From an uncultured Marinobacterium sp. (GTDB taxonomy: Bacteria; Pseudomonadota; Gammaproteobacteria; Pseudomonadales; Balneatricaceae), in assembly GCA_947501565.1 (NCBI GenBank), contig CANMWJ010000004.1, forward strand, positions 1 through 64,000: a stretch of DNA of 64,000 nucleotides. Direction: 5' to 3'. How positions within the stretch are numbered: position 1 is the stretch's first letter; each line of letters begins with the position of its first letter. The position numbers were made by a program, and so were the translations under genes. Positions 28,520 to 37,606 of the stretch are shown here, piece after piece. Below the pieces are notes generated by a model, which saw nothing but the letters and a program-made list of their open reading frames with translations, was not told the DNA's origin and ran no database searches.

Positions 28520-29107
28520 TCAGGGCAGCGCCCCAAGCATGATATTCACGGTACTTTTCACCAGTTTGTCGTCCGCGCCCGCTTTTACCATGGTACGCAG
28601 ACCGCCCATACAGGTCACCAGATAAGCCGCTAATTCAGCAGCATCGCGTTCGGGCGGGATCTCGCCTTCGCGTTGAGCCTGTTCCACCGCGGCCTGAAAG
28701 ACGCTACGGAAGCGAGTCAGGCTGTCGTTCACTACCTTGGCGATCTCCGGGTCGGTTTGTCCCATTTCGCTGGCGGTGTTCATCATGAAGCAGCCGCGGG
28801 GTACCGCGTTATCGATCCGGTCGTTCAGTACCGCATTCATAATGTTGCGCAGGAAGTCCATGCCAGACGGGGCTTCTTCCAGCAGGTTTGTCATGCGGTT
28901 CGCTGAACGTTGCTGATAAAGGTGAAGGCAGCGGGTGAAGAGGGCGTGTTTACCGCCAAAGGTCTGGTAGATACTGCTTTTCGACAAACCGGTGGCCTGA
29001 AGCAGTTTCTGCATTGAGCAGGCTTCATAACCATCGCTCCAGAAGGCGTGCATCGCAGCTTCCAGTGCTGTTTCGGGGTCAAATGCAAGCGGTCTACCAA
29101 CAGTCAT
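28520..29107 (-). CDS. TetR/AcrR family transcriptional regulator
   Basis: This 195-residue repressor has an N-terminal HTH: ALEAAMHAFWSDGYEACSM, LLQATGLSKSSIYQTFGGKHALF. The ligand domain contains GCFMMNTASEMG, a cysteine-bearing segment common in TetR proteins that sense electrophiles or quinones. It is transcribed towards the AhpD-like gene and probably controls it and itself. Confidence 0.92.
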   Translation of the reverse strand: MTVGRPLAFDPETALEAAMHAFWSDGYEACSMQKLLQATGLSKSSIYQTFGGKHALFTRCLHLYQQRSANRMTNLLEEAPSGMDFLRNIMNAVLNDRIDNAVPRGCFMMNTASEMGQTDPEIAKVVNDSLTRFRSVFQAAVEQAQREGEIPPERDAAELAAYLVTCMGGLRTMVKAGADDKLVKSTVNIMLGALP

Positions 29108-29110
29108 AAA

Positions 29111-29143
29111 GTTGATTATGGACCAGTGGGTTAATTAATCAAC
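29111..29143. promoter_or_regulatory. Candidate autoregulatory operator of the TetR gene
   Basis: An 8-bp inverted repeat GTTGATTA-N17-TAATCAAC begins 3 bases upstream of the TetR start codon and encloses the GGACCA motif shared with the site at 28487-28502. Confidence 0.5.
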
Positions 29144-29171
29144 AAAAGCCTTCTTAAACTTAAGTGTATTT

Positions 29172-29188
29172 TTGGCACTCCTGTTGCT
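29172..29188 (+). promoter_or_regulatory. Sigma-54-type promoter upstream of the MaoC / indolepyruvate oxidoreductase genes
   Basis: TTGGCAC-TCCTG-TTGCT matches the -24/-12 consensus TGGCACN5TTGC at every core base, with 10 bases between GG and GC. The predicted start near 29199 would give a leader of about 390 bases before the MaoC gene. The stretch 29199-29589 holds no convincing gene, only the palindrome at 29449. Confidence 0.6.
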
Positions 29189-29448
29189 CTTACTCCTATC
29201 GGTTCGTAAAGAACCCGGATGATTTCATCATTTGAACAATCGACTTTGCTGAACATTCGATGATCAGGTTGCCAATTGATCAAATGCTGCAAGGGTCGCT
29301 ATATCAGCATCTTTGCATGTAGTGCTCAGTGTCGGTGAAGGGTTGGAACAAATAGACCAGGTCGCGCAAATAGAAGAGCCGTGCCGAACATGGCCAAACG
29401 CACCTGAGCAAGATGGTTTGTGGATCAAGGAACGTGGGGTGAGTGGTG

Positions 29449-29474
29449 ATTCCAGCGCAGGCAACCGCTGGGAT
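29449..29474. repeat. REP-like palindrome
   Basis: ATTCCAGCG, an 8-base spacer, then CGCTGGGAT followed by GACC. This is the layout of small dispersed intergenic palindromes (GTCATTCC-type). Only one copy is seen in the window. Confidence 0.5.
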
Positions 29475-29589
29475 GACCGAGTGCAAAGCACAGGTGCTGC
29501 GCGTGGGCGTGCGGTATCTGCTGATTGTGCCCGATGGCTTACGCCCGTTCCCTACGATAAGAACGAGTCTCGTGAGCGAGGAGGCATCA

Positions 29590-30048
29590 ATGGAAATACC
29601 TAAGCCGACCGGCTGTATGACGGTAGACGACCTGCACGTGGGCATGTCCGCCGAGAAACAGTACTGCATCGATTATGAGGATGCAGTGAAATTTTCAGAG
29701 ATTTCAGGCGACTGGAATCCTGCCCACCATGATGAGGCGTACGCCGCCGCCAGCATTTTCCGCGAACGTGTCGCCCACGGCATGTTTTCCGTTTCTCAGT
29801 TTTCCGGGTTGTTAGGTATGGATATGCCCGGCATGGGCGCGCTCTGGTTGAAGCAGAGTGCGGAGTTCCTACGTCCGGCGTTTTTTGGTCGTAACTACCG
29901 TGCGGTGGTCACCGTGAAAGCGATCGATCGCGATAGCAACACAGTCACCCTGTCGACCGAATGTTTTGATGAGCAGGGAGAGAAGATCATCACCGGTGAA
30001 GGTGTGGTGAAGCCCATTCCGCTGAAGGTAAAAGCCAAGATGGCATAA
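29590..30048 (+). CDS. MaoC-like (R)-specific enoyl-CoA hydratase / dehydratase
   Basis: This 152-residue hotdog protein has the hydratase catalytic motif SGDWNPAHHDEAYAA (Asp/His pair) followed by RVAHGMFSVSQFSGLL. ATG 29590 has AGGAGG five bases upstream; the longer frame from 29443 crosses an intergenic palindrome. It precedes the indolepyruvate oxidoreductase by 69 bases and is probably co-transcribed, hinting at acyl-CoA metabolism of amino-acid-derived products. Confidence 0.88.
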   Translation: MEIPKPTGCMTVDDLHVGMSAEKQYCIDYEDAVKFSEISGDWNPAHHDEAYAAASIFRERVAHGMFSVSQFSGLLGMDMPGMGALWLKQSAEFLRPAFFGRNYRAVVTVKAIDRDSNTVTLSTECFDEQGEKIITGEGVVKPIPLKVKAKMA

Positions 30049-30117
30049 CCCGGCAGCTGCCTGAAGTAAGCCATCAGTGTGATGTCGTTGGCTGTACATA
30101 GTTTAAGGAAAGTGATT

Positions 30118-33100
30118 ATGTCTGCACCAAAAAAACTTCCGGAACAACCTTACATTCAGCAGGAAGGCCCGGTCTTTATGTCCGGCAACCAGGCGTACCT
30201 GCGTCTTACCTTTGAACAACACCGCCGTGATCGGGAAGCAGGTCTTAACACCGCAGGTTTTATCTCCGGTTACCGTGGTTCACCTTTCGGTCATTTTGAC
30301 CAGAACGCCAAAGGCGTGGAAAAAGCGCTGGGCGAGCGCAGTATCAAATTTAATCCTGGCGTAAACGAAGCGATGGCTGCCACCTCCGTTTGGGGTTCTC
30401 AGCAGGTCGATTTCTTCGGTTCCAGTAAATACGACGGCGTTTTCGGCCTCTGGTACGGCAAGGGACCGGGTGTCGATCAGGCGGCTGACGCGCTGCACCA
30501 CGGCAACCTCTGGGGTACACATCCGAACGGTGGTGTGGTGATGGCGGTGGGTGACGACCCGATGAGCCGCTCCTCCAGTATCCAGCAGCAGAGTGAATAC
30601 GTGCTCTCCGGTTTGTGTATCCCGGTGATGCAGTGCTCCTCCGTACAGGATATCTACGATTACGGCCTGATCGCTTACCAGCTCTCTCGTTACGCGGGTG
30701 TCTGGGTGGCGGTGAAGTCGGTGTCTGATATTGCCGAATCCTGGTACATGGTGGATGTGGACCCGGAACGTACACAGACTGTACTGCCGACCGACTTTGA
30801 GATGCCTGAGTGTGGCGTACATATCCGCTGGCCCGATCAGTCTGTCGATCAGGACCACCGTATGGCGGTGGCGCGTATTCCGGCTGCCAAAGCGTTTATC
30901 CGCGCAAACAAACTCAACCGGGTTACCAAGGATGTGAACCAGCGTCGCTTGGGTATCGTCACGGCCGGTAAGAGTTATATCGATACGCTGGAAGCGCTGG
31001 AAGACTTGGGTATCAGCGAAGAGCAGCGCGAAGCTCTGGGTCTGGCGGTATTTAAAGTGGCTGTGACCTGGCCGCTGGAGGAGAGCTTGCTGCGTGAGTT
31101 TGCCGAATCGGTAGACGAACTGATCGTAATCGAGGAGTCACGTCCGTTCCTGGAAACCCAGGTCAAAGACGTGCTCTACGATATGCCGGAAACCCTGCGT
31201 CCACGCGTCATGGGTAAACGTGACTTTAACGGTGCAGAGCAGCTGCCGACCAACGGCGAACTGACCCCGGCACTGATCGCACGTGTCTTGGTGAACTGGT
31301 TCAAGGGGTATCACACCTCCGATTCCATGACCAACTGGATCGCCATGCTCGACCAGACCGACCGCGAACTGGCGGTACCGCGTGAGCATGTGGATCGTAC
31401 CCCGTATTTCTGTTCCGGTTGTCCGCACAACAGCTCCACGAAAACCCCGGATGGCGCTAACCAGCTGGTGGGGATCGGCTGTCACTATCTGGTACGTTTG
31501 ATGGACCGCGATGGCATCAGCTTCACCCAGATGGGCGGTGAAGGTGCGACCTGGGCGGGTGCTGCGCACTTTGTCGATCAGGATCACGCCTTTGTGAACC
31601 TGGGTGACGGTACCTACTACCACTCCGGCTCTAACGCCATTCGTCAGGCGATCGCGTCGGGTGTGAACATCACCTACAAGATCCTCTTTAACGATGCCGT
31701 GGCGATGACAGGGGGCCAGGCTCACGATGGCCCGCTGACCGTACAGGCGATCACCCATGAGATGAAAGCGGAAGGGGCGACCCGCGTTGTAGTGGTAAGC
31801 GCCGATCCGGATAAGCTTGACAAGAATCAGTTTGCGGCGGGTACCGATCTTTACCACCGCGACGAGCTGATCACCGTGCAGAAAGAGCTGCAGGCGATGC
31901 CGGGTGTCACCGTGCTGATCTATGAGCAGACCTGTGCCACCGAACTGCGTCGTCGTCGCAAGCGTGGTCTGGCGGACGATCCGTCCAAACGCGCTTACAT
32001 CAACTACCGCCTCTGTGAAGGTTGTGGTGATTGCGGTCAGGCCTCCAACTGTCTCTCCGTTCAGCCACTGGAAACCGAGCTGGGCCGTAAGCGTATTATC
32101 GACCAGTCCGCCTGTAACAAGGACTTCTCCTGTGTAAACGGCTTCTGCCCAAGTTTCGTCACCATCGAAGGTGGCGAGCTGGCAAAAGGCAAAGGGGTGG
32201 AGATCTCCGAAGCGATCTTTGAACAACTGCCGCAACCTGCTGTCGCACAGGCCGACGGTGTCTACGGTGCACTGGTATGTGGTATCGGTGGTACCGGCGT
32301 GGTGACCATCTCCTCCCTGCTGGGTGACGCAGCGCAATCCGAAGGTAAGGCATCGCAGGTGCTGGATCTGACCGGTATGGCGCAGAAGTTTGGTGCGGTC
32401 TACTGTCACCTGAAGATCGGCCAGTCCGTGGAAGATCTGAACGCGACCCGTCTCTCCACCGGCAAGGCCAACCTGCTGATCGGCGCGGACATCGTGACCA
32501 GCGCCAGTGATGAAGGTCTGTCGCGCTTGCGTCAGGGTGTCACTCAGGCGGTGGTGAATGACCACGAAACCGTAACCGGTGCGTTCACCCGCGACGGTGA
32601 TTTCCATATCCCGGTTTCTGACATGCGTCAGGCGCTGGAACGTTTTACCGGCAACGGTAACGCACATTTCTTCGACTCCACCGATGTCGCAATGCGCCTG
32701 ACTGGCGACACCATCGGTGCCAACATCATGCTGCTGGGTTACGCCTGCCAGATGGGTTGGCTGCCGGTGCAGCTCAGCTCCATTGAAGCGGCGATCGAGA
32801 AGAACGGTGTAGCTGTGGCCTACAACCTGCGTGCGTTCAAGCTGGGCCGTCTGATGGCGTATGATCCGGCGCAGATCGAAAAACTGATGGAACAGGGCTT
32901 CCCGACACCGGAATGGCGCGTACTGTCAGAAACTGTCGGTGAGATGATCAAACGCCGCACTAAGGATCTGGTGGCGTATCAGAACAACAAGTACGCCGAG
33001 CAGTACCGTAGCTTTGTTGAGAAGGTACAGGTGGCGGAAGAGAGCGTACGTCCGGGCAGCACCACGCTGACCGAAGCGGTGGCGCGTAGCCTCTATAAAG

Positions 33101-33615
33101 TGATGGCATATAAGGATGAGTACGAAGTAGCCCGTCTCTACACCGACGGTGCCTGGTTGGCGAACATCAAACGTCAGTTCACCGGTGACTTCCAGCTCAA
33201 GTTCCATATGGCGCCGCCGCTGATCTCGAAGCGTGATCCGGAAACCGGCAACCTGAAGAAACGCGAGTTTGGTCCATGGATGTATAAAGCGCTGGAGATC
33301 GTCAGCCGCTTTAAACACCTGCGTGGCAGTGCGCTGGACCCGTTCGGTTACTCGGCTGAACGTCGTCAGGAGCGTGCGCTGATCGATGACTACCGTAAAC
33401 GTATCGAGAAGGTGATCGCCCTGTTACGGGTGGAAAACCTCAATACGGCGGTTGAGATCGCGTCCGTACCGCTGGAGATCAAAGGGTTTGGTCATGTGAA
33501 GGAGACAAATCTGGAGCTGGCGCAGCAGCGCTGGCAGCTGCTTGAAGAGCGTTTCAACAACCCGGCGAAACATATTCAGTCAGTTCAGATCATGGAACCG
33601 GAAACTATAGACTAA
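30118..33615 (+). CDS. Fused indolepyruvate:ferredoxin oxidoreductase (IorA-IorB type)
   Basis: This 1165-residue 2-oxoacid:ferredoxin oxidoreductase decarboxylates aryl- or branched-chain 2-ketoacids to acyl-CoA with ferredoxin. Order: pyrimidine-binding domain (GYRGSPFGHFDQNAKG), TPP-binding core with GGEGATWAGAAHFV and LGDGTYYHSG, an Fe-S region with CEGCGDCGQASNC and CNKDFSCVNGFCPSF, then the gamma-like Rossmann domain GIGGTGVVTISSLL and a C-terminal DUF6537-like part. The start at 30118 has AAGGAAAG upstream. A strong terminator follows. Confidence 0.93.
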   Translation: MSAPKKLPEQPYIQQEGPVFMSGNQAYLRLTFEQHRRDREAGLNTAGFISGYRGSPFGHFDQNAKGVEKALGERSIKFNPGVNEAMAATSVWGSQQVDFFGSSKYDGVFGLWYGKGPGVDQAADALHHGNLWGTHPNGGVVMAVGDDPMSRSSSIQQQSEYVLSGLCIPVMQCSSVQDIYDYGLIAYQLSRYAGVWVAVKSVSDIAESWYMVDVDPERTQTVLPTDFEMPECGVHIRWPDQSVDQDHRMAVARIPAAKAFIRANKLNRVTKDVNQRRLGIVTAGKSYIDTLEALEDLGISEEQREALGLAVFKVAVTWPLEESLLREFAESVDELIVIEESRPFLETQVKDVLYDMPETLRPRVMGKRDFNGAEQLPTNGELTPALIARVLVNWFKGYHTSDSMTNWIAMLDQTDRELAVPREHVDRTPYFCSGCPHNSSTKTPDGANQLVGIGCHYLVRLMDRDGISFTQMGGEGATWAGAAHFVDQDHAFVNLGDGTYYHSGSNAIRQAIASGVNITYKILFNDAVAMTGGQAHDGPLTVQAITHEMKAEGATRVVVVSADPDKLDKNQFAAGTDLYHRDELITVQKELQAMPGVTVLIYEQTCATELRRRRKRGLADDPSKRAYINYRLCEGCGDCGQASNCLSVQPLETELGRKRIIDQSACNKDFSCVNGFCPSFVTIEGGELAKGKGVEISEAIFEQLPQPAVAQADGVYGALVCGIGGTGVVTISSLLGDAAQSEGKASQVLDLTGMAQKFGAVYCHLKIGQSVEDLNATRLSTGKANLLIGADIVTSASDEGLSRLRQGVTQAVVNDHETVTGAFTRDGDFHIPVSDMRQALERFTGNGNAHFFDSTDVAMRLTGDTIGANIMLLGYACQMGWLPVQLSSIEAAIEKNGVAVAYNLRAFKLGRLMAYDPAQIEKLMEQGFPTPEWRVLSETVGEMIKRRTKDLVAYQNNKYAEQYRSFVEKVQVAEESVRPGSTTLTEAVARSLYKVMAYKDEYEVARLYTDGAWLANIKRQFTGDFQLKFHMAPPLISKRDPETGNLKKREFGPWMYKALEIVSRFKHLRGSALDPFGYSAERRQERALIDDYRKRIEKVIALLRVENLNTAVEIASVPLEIKGFGHVKETNLELAQQRWQLLEERFNNPAKHIQSVQIMEPETID

Positions 33616-33668
33616 ACTTAGGATCCAGTGCGCCCGGTTTACCGGGCAATCGTTCTAGTATCCCTCCC

Positions 33669-33707
33669 AACCCCGTGCCTGCACCCTCAGGTCACGGGGT
33701 TTTTATT
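33669..33707 (+). terminator. Rho-independent terminator after the indolepyruvate oxidoreductase
   Basis: AACCCCGTG-CCTG pairs with CAGG-CACGGGGTT (one bulged T), 13 bp in all, followed by a T-rich tail TTTATTT. Confidence 0.9.
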
Positions 33708-33840
33708 TGGTTCATCGTCGAGATGTGATGATGGGCTATCAAGGAAACGGCCTGATTTTATAACCAGATCTATCTGCGATTCGGCTGTCTTGTTGGGAGT
33801 CGCTTGCGCTCGTCACCAACCAACGGGTTTCAGTTCTCGT

Positions 33841-33875
33841 GTAGGTTGGCCATTGCAACGCAATGCCCAACGTAC
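33841..33875. repeat. REP-like palindrome in the gap before the secretion operon
   Basis: GTAGGTTGGCCATTGC and GCAATGCCCAACGTAC form an imperfect hairpin around AAC. The GTTGG-CATTGC/GCAATG-CCAAC theme is a familiar dispersed intergenic repeat in proteobacteria. The rest of the 33.7-34.08 kb gap shows no gene. Confidence 0.6.
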
Positions 33876-34031
33876 TGACCAAGTGGGCAAAGGGTATGGT
33901 TAAATCCCATGTCTCAAAACCGCAGATACCGACTTGAATAGCTTCGCTGCAAAGTAGCGTGTTGTTGAGAGTTGTTCATAAAGTGAACGTCAGTTTTCTA
34001 CTTCCAACACATTTCGACTAGATTGTAGGAA

Positions 34032-34065
34032 GTGACCGTGCTGTTAATCAGGGAGCTTCGGTCAC
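34032..34065 (+). promoter_or_regulatory. 5' leader hairpin ahead of the type I exporter gene
   Basis: Perfect 7-bp stem GTGACCG/CGGTCAC with a 20-base loop containing CAGGGAGC, placed 18 bases before the ATG. The AGGAG ribosome binding site lies just downstream and stays free. Confidence 0.4.
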
Positions 34066-34083
34066 CACAAAACAGGAGTCGCC

Positions 34084-36213
34084 ATGGACGCCAAGACGGA
34101 CATCGACGCCCTGCTTGAGTGTTTGCTGGTGTTGAGTGCGTTTCATGGTAAGAGTATCAACCGTGACTCTCTGTTGGCCGGCTTGCCACTTGAGCATGAG
34201 CACCTTACGCCTTCGTTGTTTGGGCGGGCAGCTGCGCGTGCCGGTCTGGTCACCCGGGTGTTGTCTAAACCCCTCGCCAAATTGAAACAGCGGGCACTGC
34301 CGGCTGTACTGCTGCTGAAAAACAACGATGCTTGTCTGCTGATGGAGTGGAGCAGCGATGGCAAGCAGGCGAAAGTTATATTCCCTGAATGTTCCGAAAG
34401 CGCCGAAGCGATACCCGCCAGCCAGCTGCAGGAACTCTACATCGGTGTTGTAATCTACGTACGTCCCCGATTTCTCTTTGACAACCGTACACCGGAGTTG
34501 GGTAAAAGCCAGCAGCGGCATTGGTTCTGGGGCGCGATGCGCGAGAACCTGTCGCTCTATCGGGATGTGCTGCTGGCCGCCTTCTTTATCAACCTGTTTG
34601 CCCTCGCACTGCCGTTGTTCACCATGAACGTGTACGACCGGGTGGTGCCCAATCACGCTTTTGAAACCCTCTGGATGCTGGCGATCGGTATGGGGATCGT
34701 ACTGCTGGCCGATGCCGTATTACGCACCATGCGTGGATATCTGCTCGATCTGGCGGGGAAAAAGGTTGATCTGCTGCTATCGATGCGAATCATGGAGCGG
34801 GTGCTGGGTTTGCGTATGGAGCAGCGACCGCTCTCCGTGGGGGCCTTTGCAGCGAATCTGCGCTCCTTTGAAACCGTACGGGACTTTATCACCTCCGCTT
34901 CCCTCACTGCGCTGATCGATCTGCCCTTTACCCTGATCTTTATTCTGGTGCTGGGCTGGATAGCCCAGAGCATGGTGCTGCCGCTGATCGTCGGTATTCT
35001 GGTGATCCTGCTCTATGCGATCTCCATCCAGCGCAAGATGCGCAAACTCACCGAAAGTACCTATCGCGCCAGCTCCATGCGCAACTCCATCCTGATCGAA
35101 ACGCTGGTGGGGCTGGATACGCTGAAATCGATGGGGGCTGAGGGCATGATGCAACGGCGCTGGGAGCGGGCGGCGGCATTTCTCGATCAGGTCGGGGTGG
35201 AGCTGAGGCTGCTGGCGACCAGCAACATCAACGTCGCGCTCTGGGCGCAGCAGCTGGTGAGCGTCAGCATCATCGTGACCGGTGTCTACCTGATCTCTCA
35301 GGGTGAACTCAGCCTGGGTGGACTGATCGCCTGTACCATGCTGGCCAATCGGGCGATGGTGCCGCTGGCGCAGGTGGCGGGTTTGCTCACCCAATATCAC
35401 AACGCACGTACCGCACTCACCGCACTGAACGAGATTATGCAGCTGCCAGTGGAACGTCCCGAAGAGCAGCAGTTTTTCTCCCGCGGCAGCCTGCGCGGCG
35501 AGATCGAGTTCAGGCATGTGAATTTCACCTATCCCGGCGCCGAAATGGCAACCCTGCGGGGTGTCTCCTTTCATATCAAACAGGGAGAGCGGGTTGCTGT
35601 GCTGGGCCGGGTAGGGTCCGGTAAGACCACCCTGCAGCGGTTGATCATGGGCTTGTATCAGCCTACCGAAGGCACAGTGCTGGTGGATGGCATCGATATG
35701 CGCCAGCTTGATCCGGCTGAGCTGCGCCGACAGGTCGGTTACGTACCCCAGGATGTGACCCTGTTCTACGGCTCTCTGCGCGAGAACCTGACGCTGGGCC
35801 ATCCGCTGGTGGATCAGCAGGCGCTGGAGCGCGCGGTTGAAGTGGCGGATCTGGGCGAGTTTATCAACACCCATCCGCAAGGCTTTGATATGAACGTGGG
35901 CGAGCGGGGCGAGTTCCTCTCCGGTGGCCAGCGCAAGGCGGTGGGGCTGGCGCGGGCGCTGATTCAGGATCCGCCGTTGTTGCTGTTCGATGAGGTGACA
36001 GGCTCGATGGACCACGCCTCGGAATCGGCCATCCTGGCTCAGCTGCACGGATATTGCACGGGCAAAACCATGCTGATGATCACCCATCGGACCTCGTTGC
36101 TGGAGCTGGTCGACCGGATTCTGGTAATCGACGCAGGCAAGATCGTCGCTGATGGCCCGCGAGATCAGGTGGTGGAGGCGCTACGCAAAGGGCGGATCGG
36201 GAGGGCGGTATGA
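34084..36213 (+). CDS. Type I secretion ABC exporter, LapB/RtxB-like
   Basis: This 709-residue inner-membrane permease-ATPase would export the adhesin encoded at 38334. Order: an N-terminal C39-like domain of about 130 residues without a convincing QxxxxDC catalytic motif, so probably only substrate-binding; a six-TM ABC exporter domain starting near residue 155 (AAFFINLFALALPLFTMNVYDRVVPN); and an ATPase domain with Walker A GRVGSGKTT, signature LSGGQRKAV and Walker B LLLFDEVTGSMD. The arrangement matches LapB of biofilm adhesin systems. It overlaps the adaptor gene by 4 bases. Confidence 0.92.
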   Translation: MDAKTDIDALLECLLVLSAFHGKSINRDSLLAGLPLEHEHLTPSLFGRAAARAGLVTRVLSKPLAKLKQRALPAVLLLKNNDACLLMEWSSDGKQAKVIFPECSESAEAIPASQLQELYIGVVIYVRPRFLFDNRTPELGKSQQRHWFWGAMRENLSLYRDVLLAAFFINLFALALPLFTMNVYDRVVPNHAFETLWMLAIGMGIVLLADAVLRTMRGYLLDLAGKKVDLLLSMRIMERVLGLRMEQRPLSVGAFAANLRSFETVRDFITSASLTALIDLPFTLIFILVLGWIAQSMVLPLIVGILVILLYAISIQRKMRKLTESTYRASSMRNSILIETLVGLDTLKSMGAEGMMQRRWERAAAFLDQVGVELRLLATSNINVALWAQQLVSVSIIVTGVYLISQGELSLGGLIACTMLANRAMVPLAQVAGLLTQYHNARTALTALNEIMQLPVERPEEQQFFSRGSLRGEIEFRHVNFTYPGAEMATLRGVSFHIKQGERVAVLGRVGSGKTTLQRLIMGLYQPTEGTVLVDGIDMRQLDPAELRRQVGYVPQDVTLFYGSLRENLTLGHPLVDQQALERAVEVADLGEFINTHPQGFDMNVGERGEFLSGGQRKAVGLARALIQDPPLLLFDEVTGSMDHASESAILAQLHGYCTGKTMLMITHRTSLLELVDRILVIDAGKIVADGPRDQVVEALRKGRIGRAV

Positions 36214-37604
36214 GCGAACGACCAGATCCCCAACCGAATACCCCAAAGGACAGCGAACCCGTTTCACTGGGGCGCTCGCTGGATAACTGGTTGCCGGTGG
36301 CTGACGCTGAGGAGCTGAACTGGCTGGAGGATGCGGACCGCGCCATCTCCCAACAGAACCCGGTCCGTACACGGGCGCTGCTGTACGTGATCGCGCTGGT
36401 GGTGATTGCGTTGGTGACCTGGGCAGCCTATGCCGAGATCGATGAAGTTACCCGTGGTGAAGGCAAGGTGATCCCATCGCGTCAGGTGCAGGTGGTGCAA
36501 TCGCAGGATGGCGGAGTGGTCACCGAACTGGCGGTGGCGGAAGGCGACGCCGTTGAAGCGGGTCAGCTGCTGGTAAAACTGGACGCGACCCGTTCTGCCG
36601 CATCGTTCCGTGAGAGCCGGGCCGAGCTGTTATCGCTGGAGGTTAAAGCGATCCGTTTGCAGGCGGTGGCGGAGGAGCGTGACTTTGAGGTCAATGCAGA
36701 GCTGCAGCAGGCCGCTGCCGATGTAGTGGCGCAGGAACAAACACTCTACCGCTCCAGCATGGATGAGCTGAAAGCGGCCAAGACCATCGCCCGTAAACAG
36801 ATTCGCCAGCGCGAGCAGGAGTTGCAGGAGGTAAAAGCCCATAAAGCGCAGCTGGATCGGGGGTACAGTTTTGCCCTGAAAGAGTTACGGGTCAGTGAGC
36901 CGCTGCTCTCCTCGGGGGCTGTCTCCGAAATCGATCTCTTACGTCTGCGGCGTGAGGTATCGCGGTTGAGGGGAGAGCGGGCGCAGGCCAACGCCAAGAT
37001 CAAACGGATCACGGCAGCGATCGATGAGGCGCAGGGCAAGCTGGACGAGGTGGAGCTGGATTTCAAAAACACCGTACGCGAAGAGCTGTCACGCACCACT
37101 GCCCGCATCAATGCCCTGCGGGAGAGCAGTCGTGGGTTGTCAGACCGGGTGGAGCAGACGGCCGTGCGCTCACCGGTGCGCGGTACCGTCAAACGGCTCT
37201 ACTACAACACCATCGGCGGGGTTGTGCTGCCGGGGCGTGAGGTGATCGAAGTGGTGCCGCTGGATGATGCGTTGCTACTGGAAGCGCGTATCAACCCGCG
37301 CGATATCGCATTTTTACGGCCGGGGCAGGACGCACTGGTGAAGTTCACCGCCTACGACTTCGTGGTCTACGGTGGGCTGGACGCCACGGTGGAACATATC
37401 AGCGCCGATACGGTGATAGATGAGGAGGGTAACCCGTTTTATCTGGTACGGGTACGGACCTTCAAACCGGATCTTGGCGAAGGGCGGCCGATCATTCCCG
37501 GCATGGTCGCGGAAGTGGACATTCTGACCGGTAAAAAAAGCATCCTCAGTTACCTGCTGAAACCGGTACTCAGGGCCAAACAGTACGCCCTGTCGGAGCG
37601 TTAA
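36210..37604 (+). CDS. HlyD-family periplasmic adaptor, LapC-like
   Basis: This 464-residue membrane fusion protein has a cytoplasmic N terminus, one TM near residues 52-72 (ALLYVIALVVIALVTWAAYAE), a biotinyl-lipoyl half-motif VIPSRQVQVVQSQDGG, a long coiled-coil hairpin (about 130-300), and a beta-barrel end with RSPVRGTVKRLYYNTIGGVV and PGMVAEVDILTG. It bridges the ABC exporter and an outer-membrane TolC channel, most likely the TolC-OmpA protein at 49091. Confidence 0.93.
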   Translation: MSERPDPQPNTPKDSEPVSLGRSLDNWLPVADAEELNWLEDADRAISQQNPVRTRALLYVIALVVIALVTWAAYAEIDEVTRGEGKVIPSRQVQVVQSQDGGVVTELAVAEGDAVEAGQLLVKLDATRSAASFRESRAELLSLEVKAIRLQAVAEERDFEVNAELQQAAADVVAQEQTLYRSSMDELKAAKTIARKQIRQREQELQEVKAHKAQLDRGYSFALKELRVSEPLLSSGAVSEIDLLRLRREVSRLRGERAQANAKIKRITAAIDEAQGKLDEVELDFKNTVREELSRTTARINALRESSRGLSDRVEQTAVRSPVRGTVKRLYYNTIGGVVLPGREVIEVVPLDDALLLEARINPRDIAFLRPGQDALVKFTAYDFVVYGGLDATVEHISADTVIDEEGNPFYLVRVRTFKPDLGEGRPIIPGMVAEVDILTGKKSILSYLLKPVLRAKQYALSER

Positions 37605-37606
37605 AC

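Noticed and set aside
29313-29603. 96-codon frame upstream of the MaoC gene
   Set aside because: Crosses the REP-like palindrome, has no family resemblance and runs into the ribosome binding site of the real gene.
31138-32667. Long minus-strand open frame (509 codons) opposite the indolepyruvate oxidoreductase
   Set aside because: It lies wholly antisense to a gene with clear domain motifs; its product is low-complexity with no recognisable fold and reflects codon bias on the other strand.
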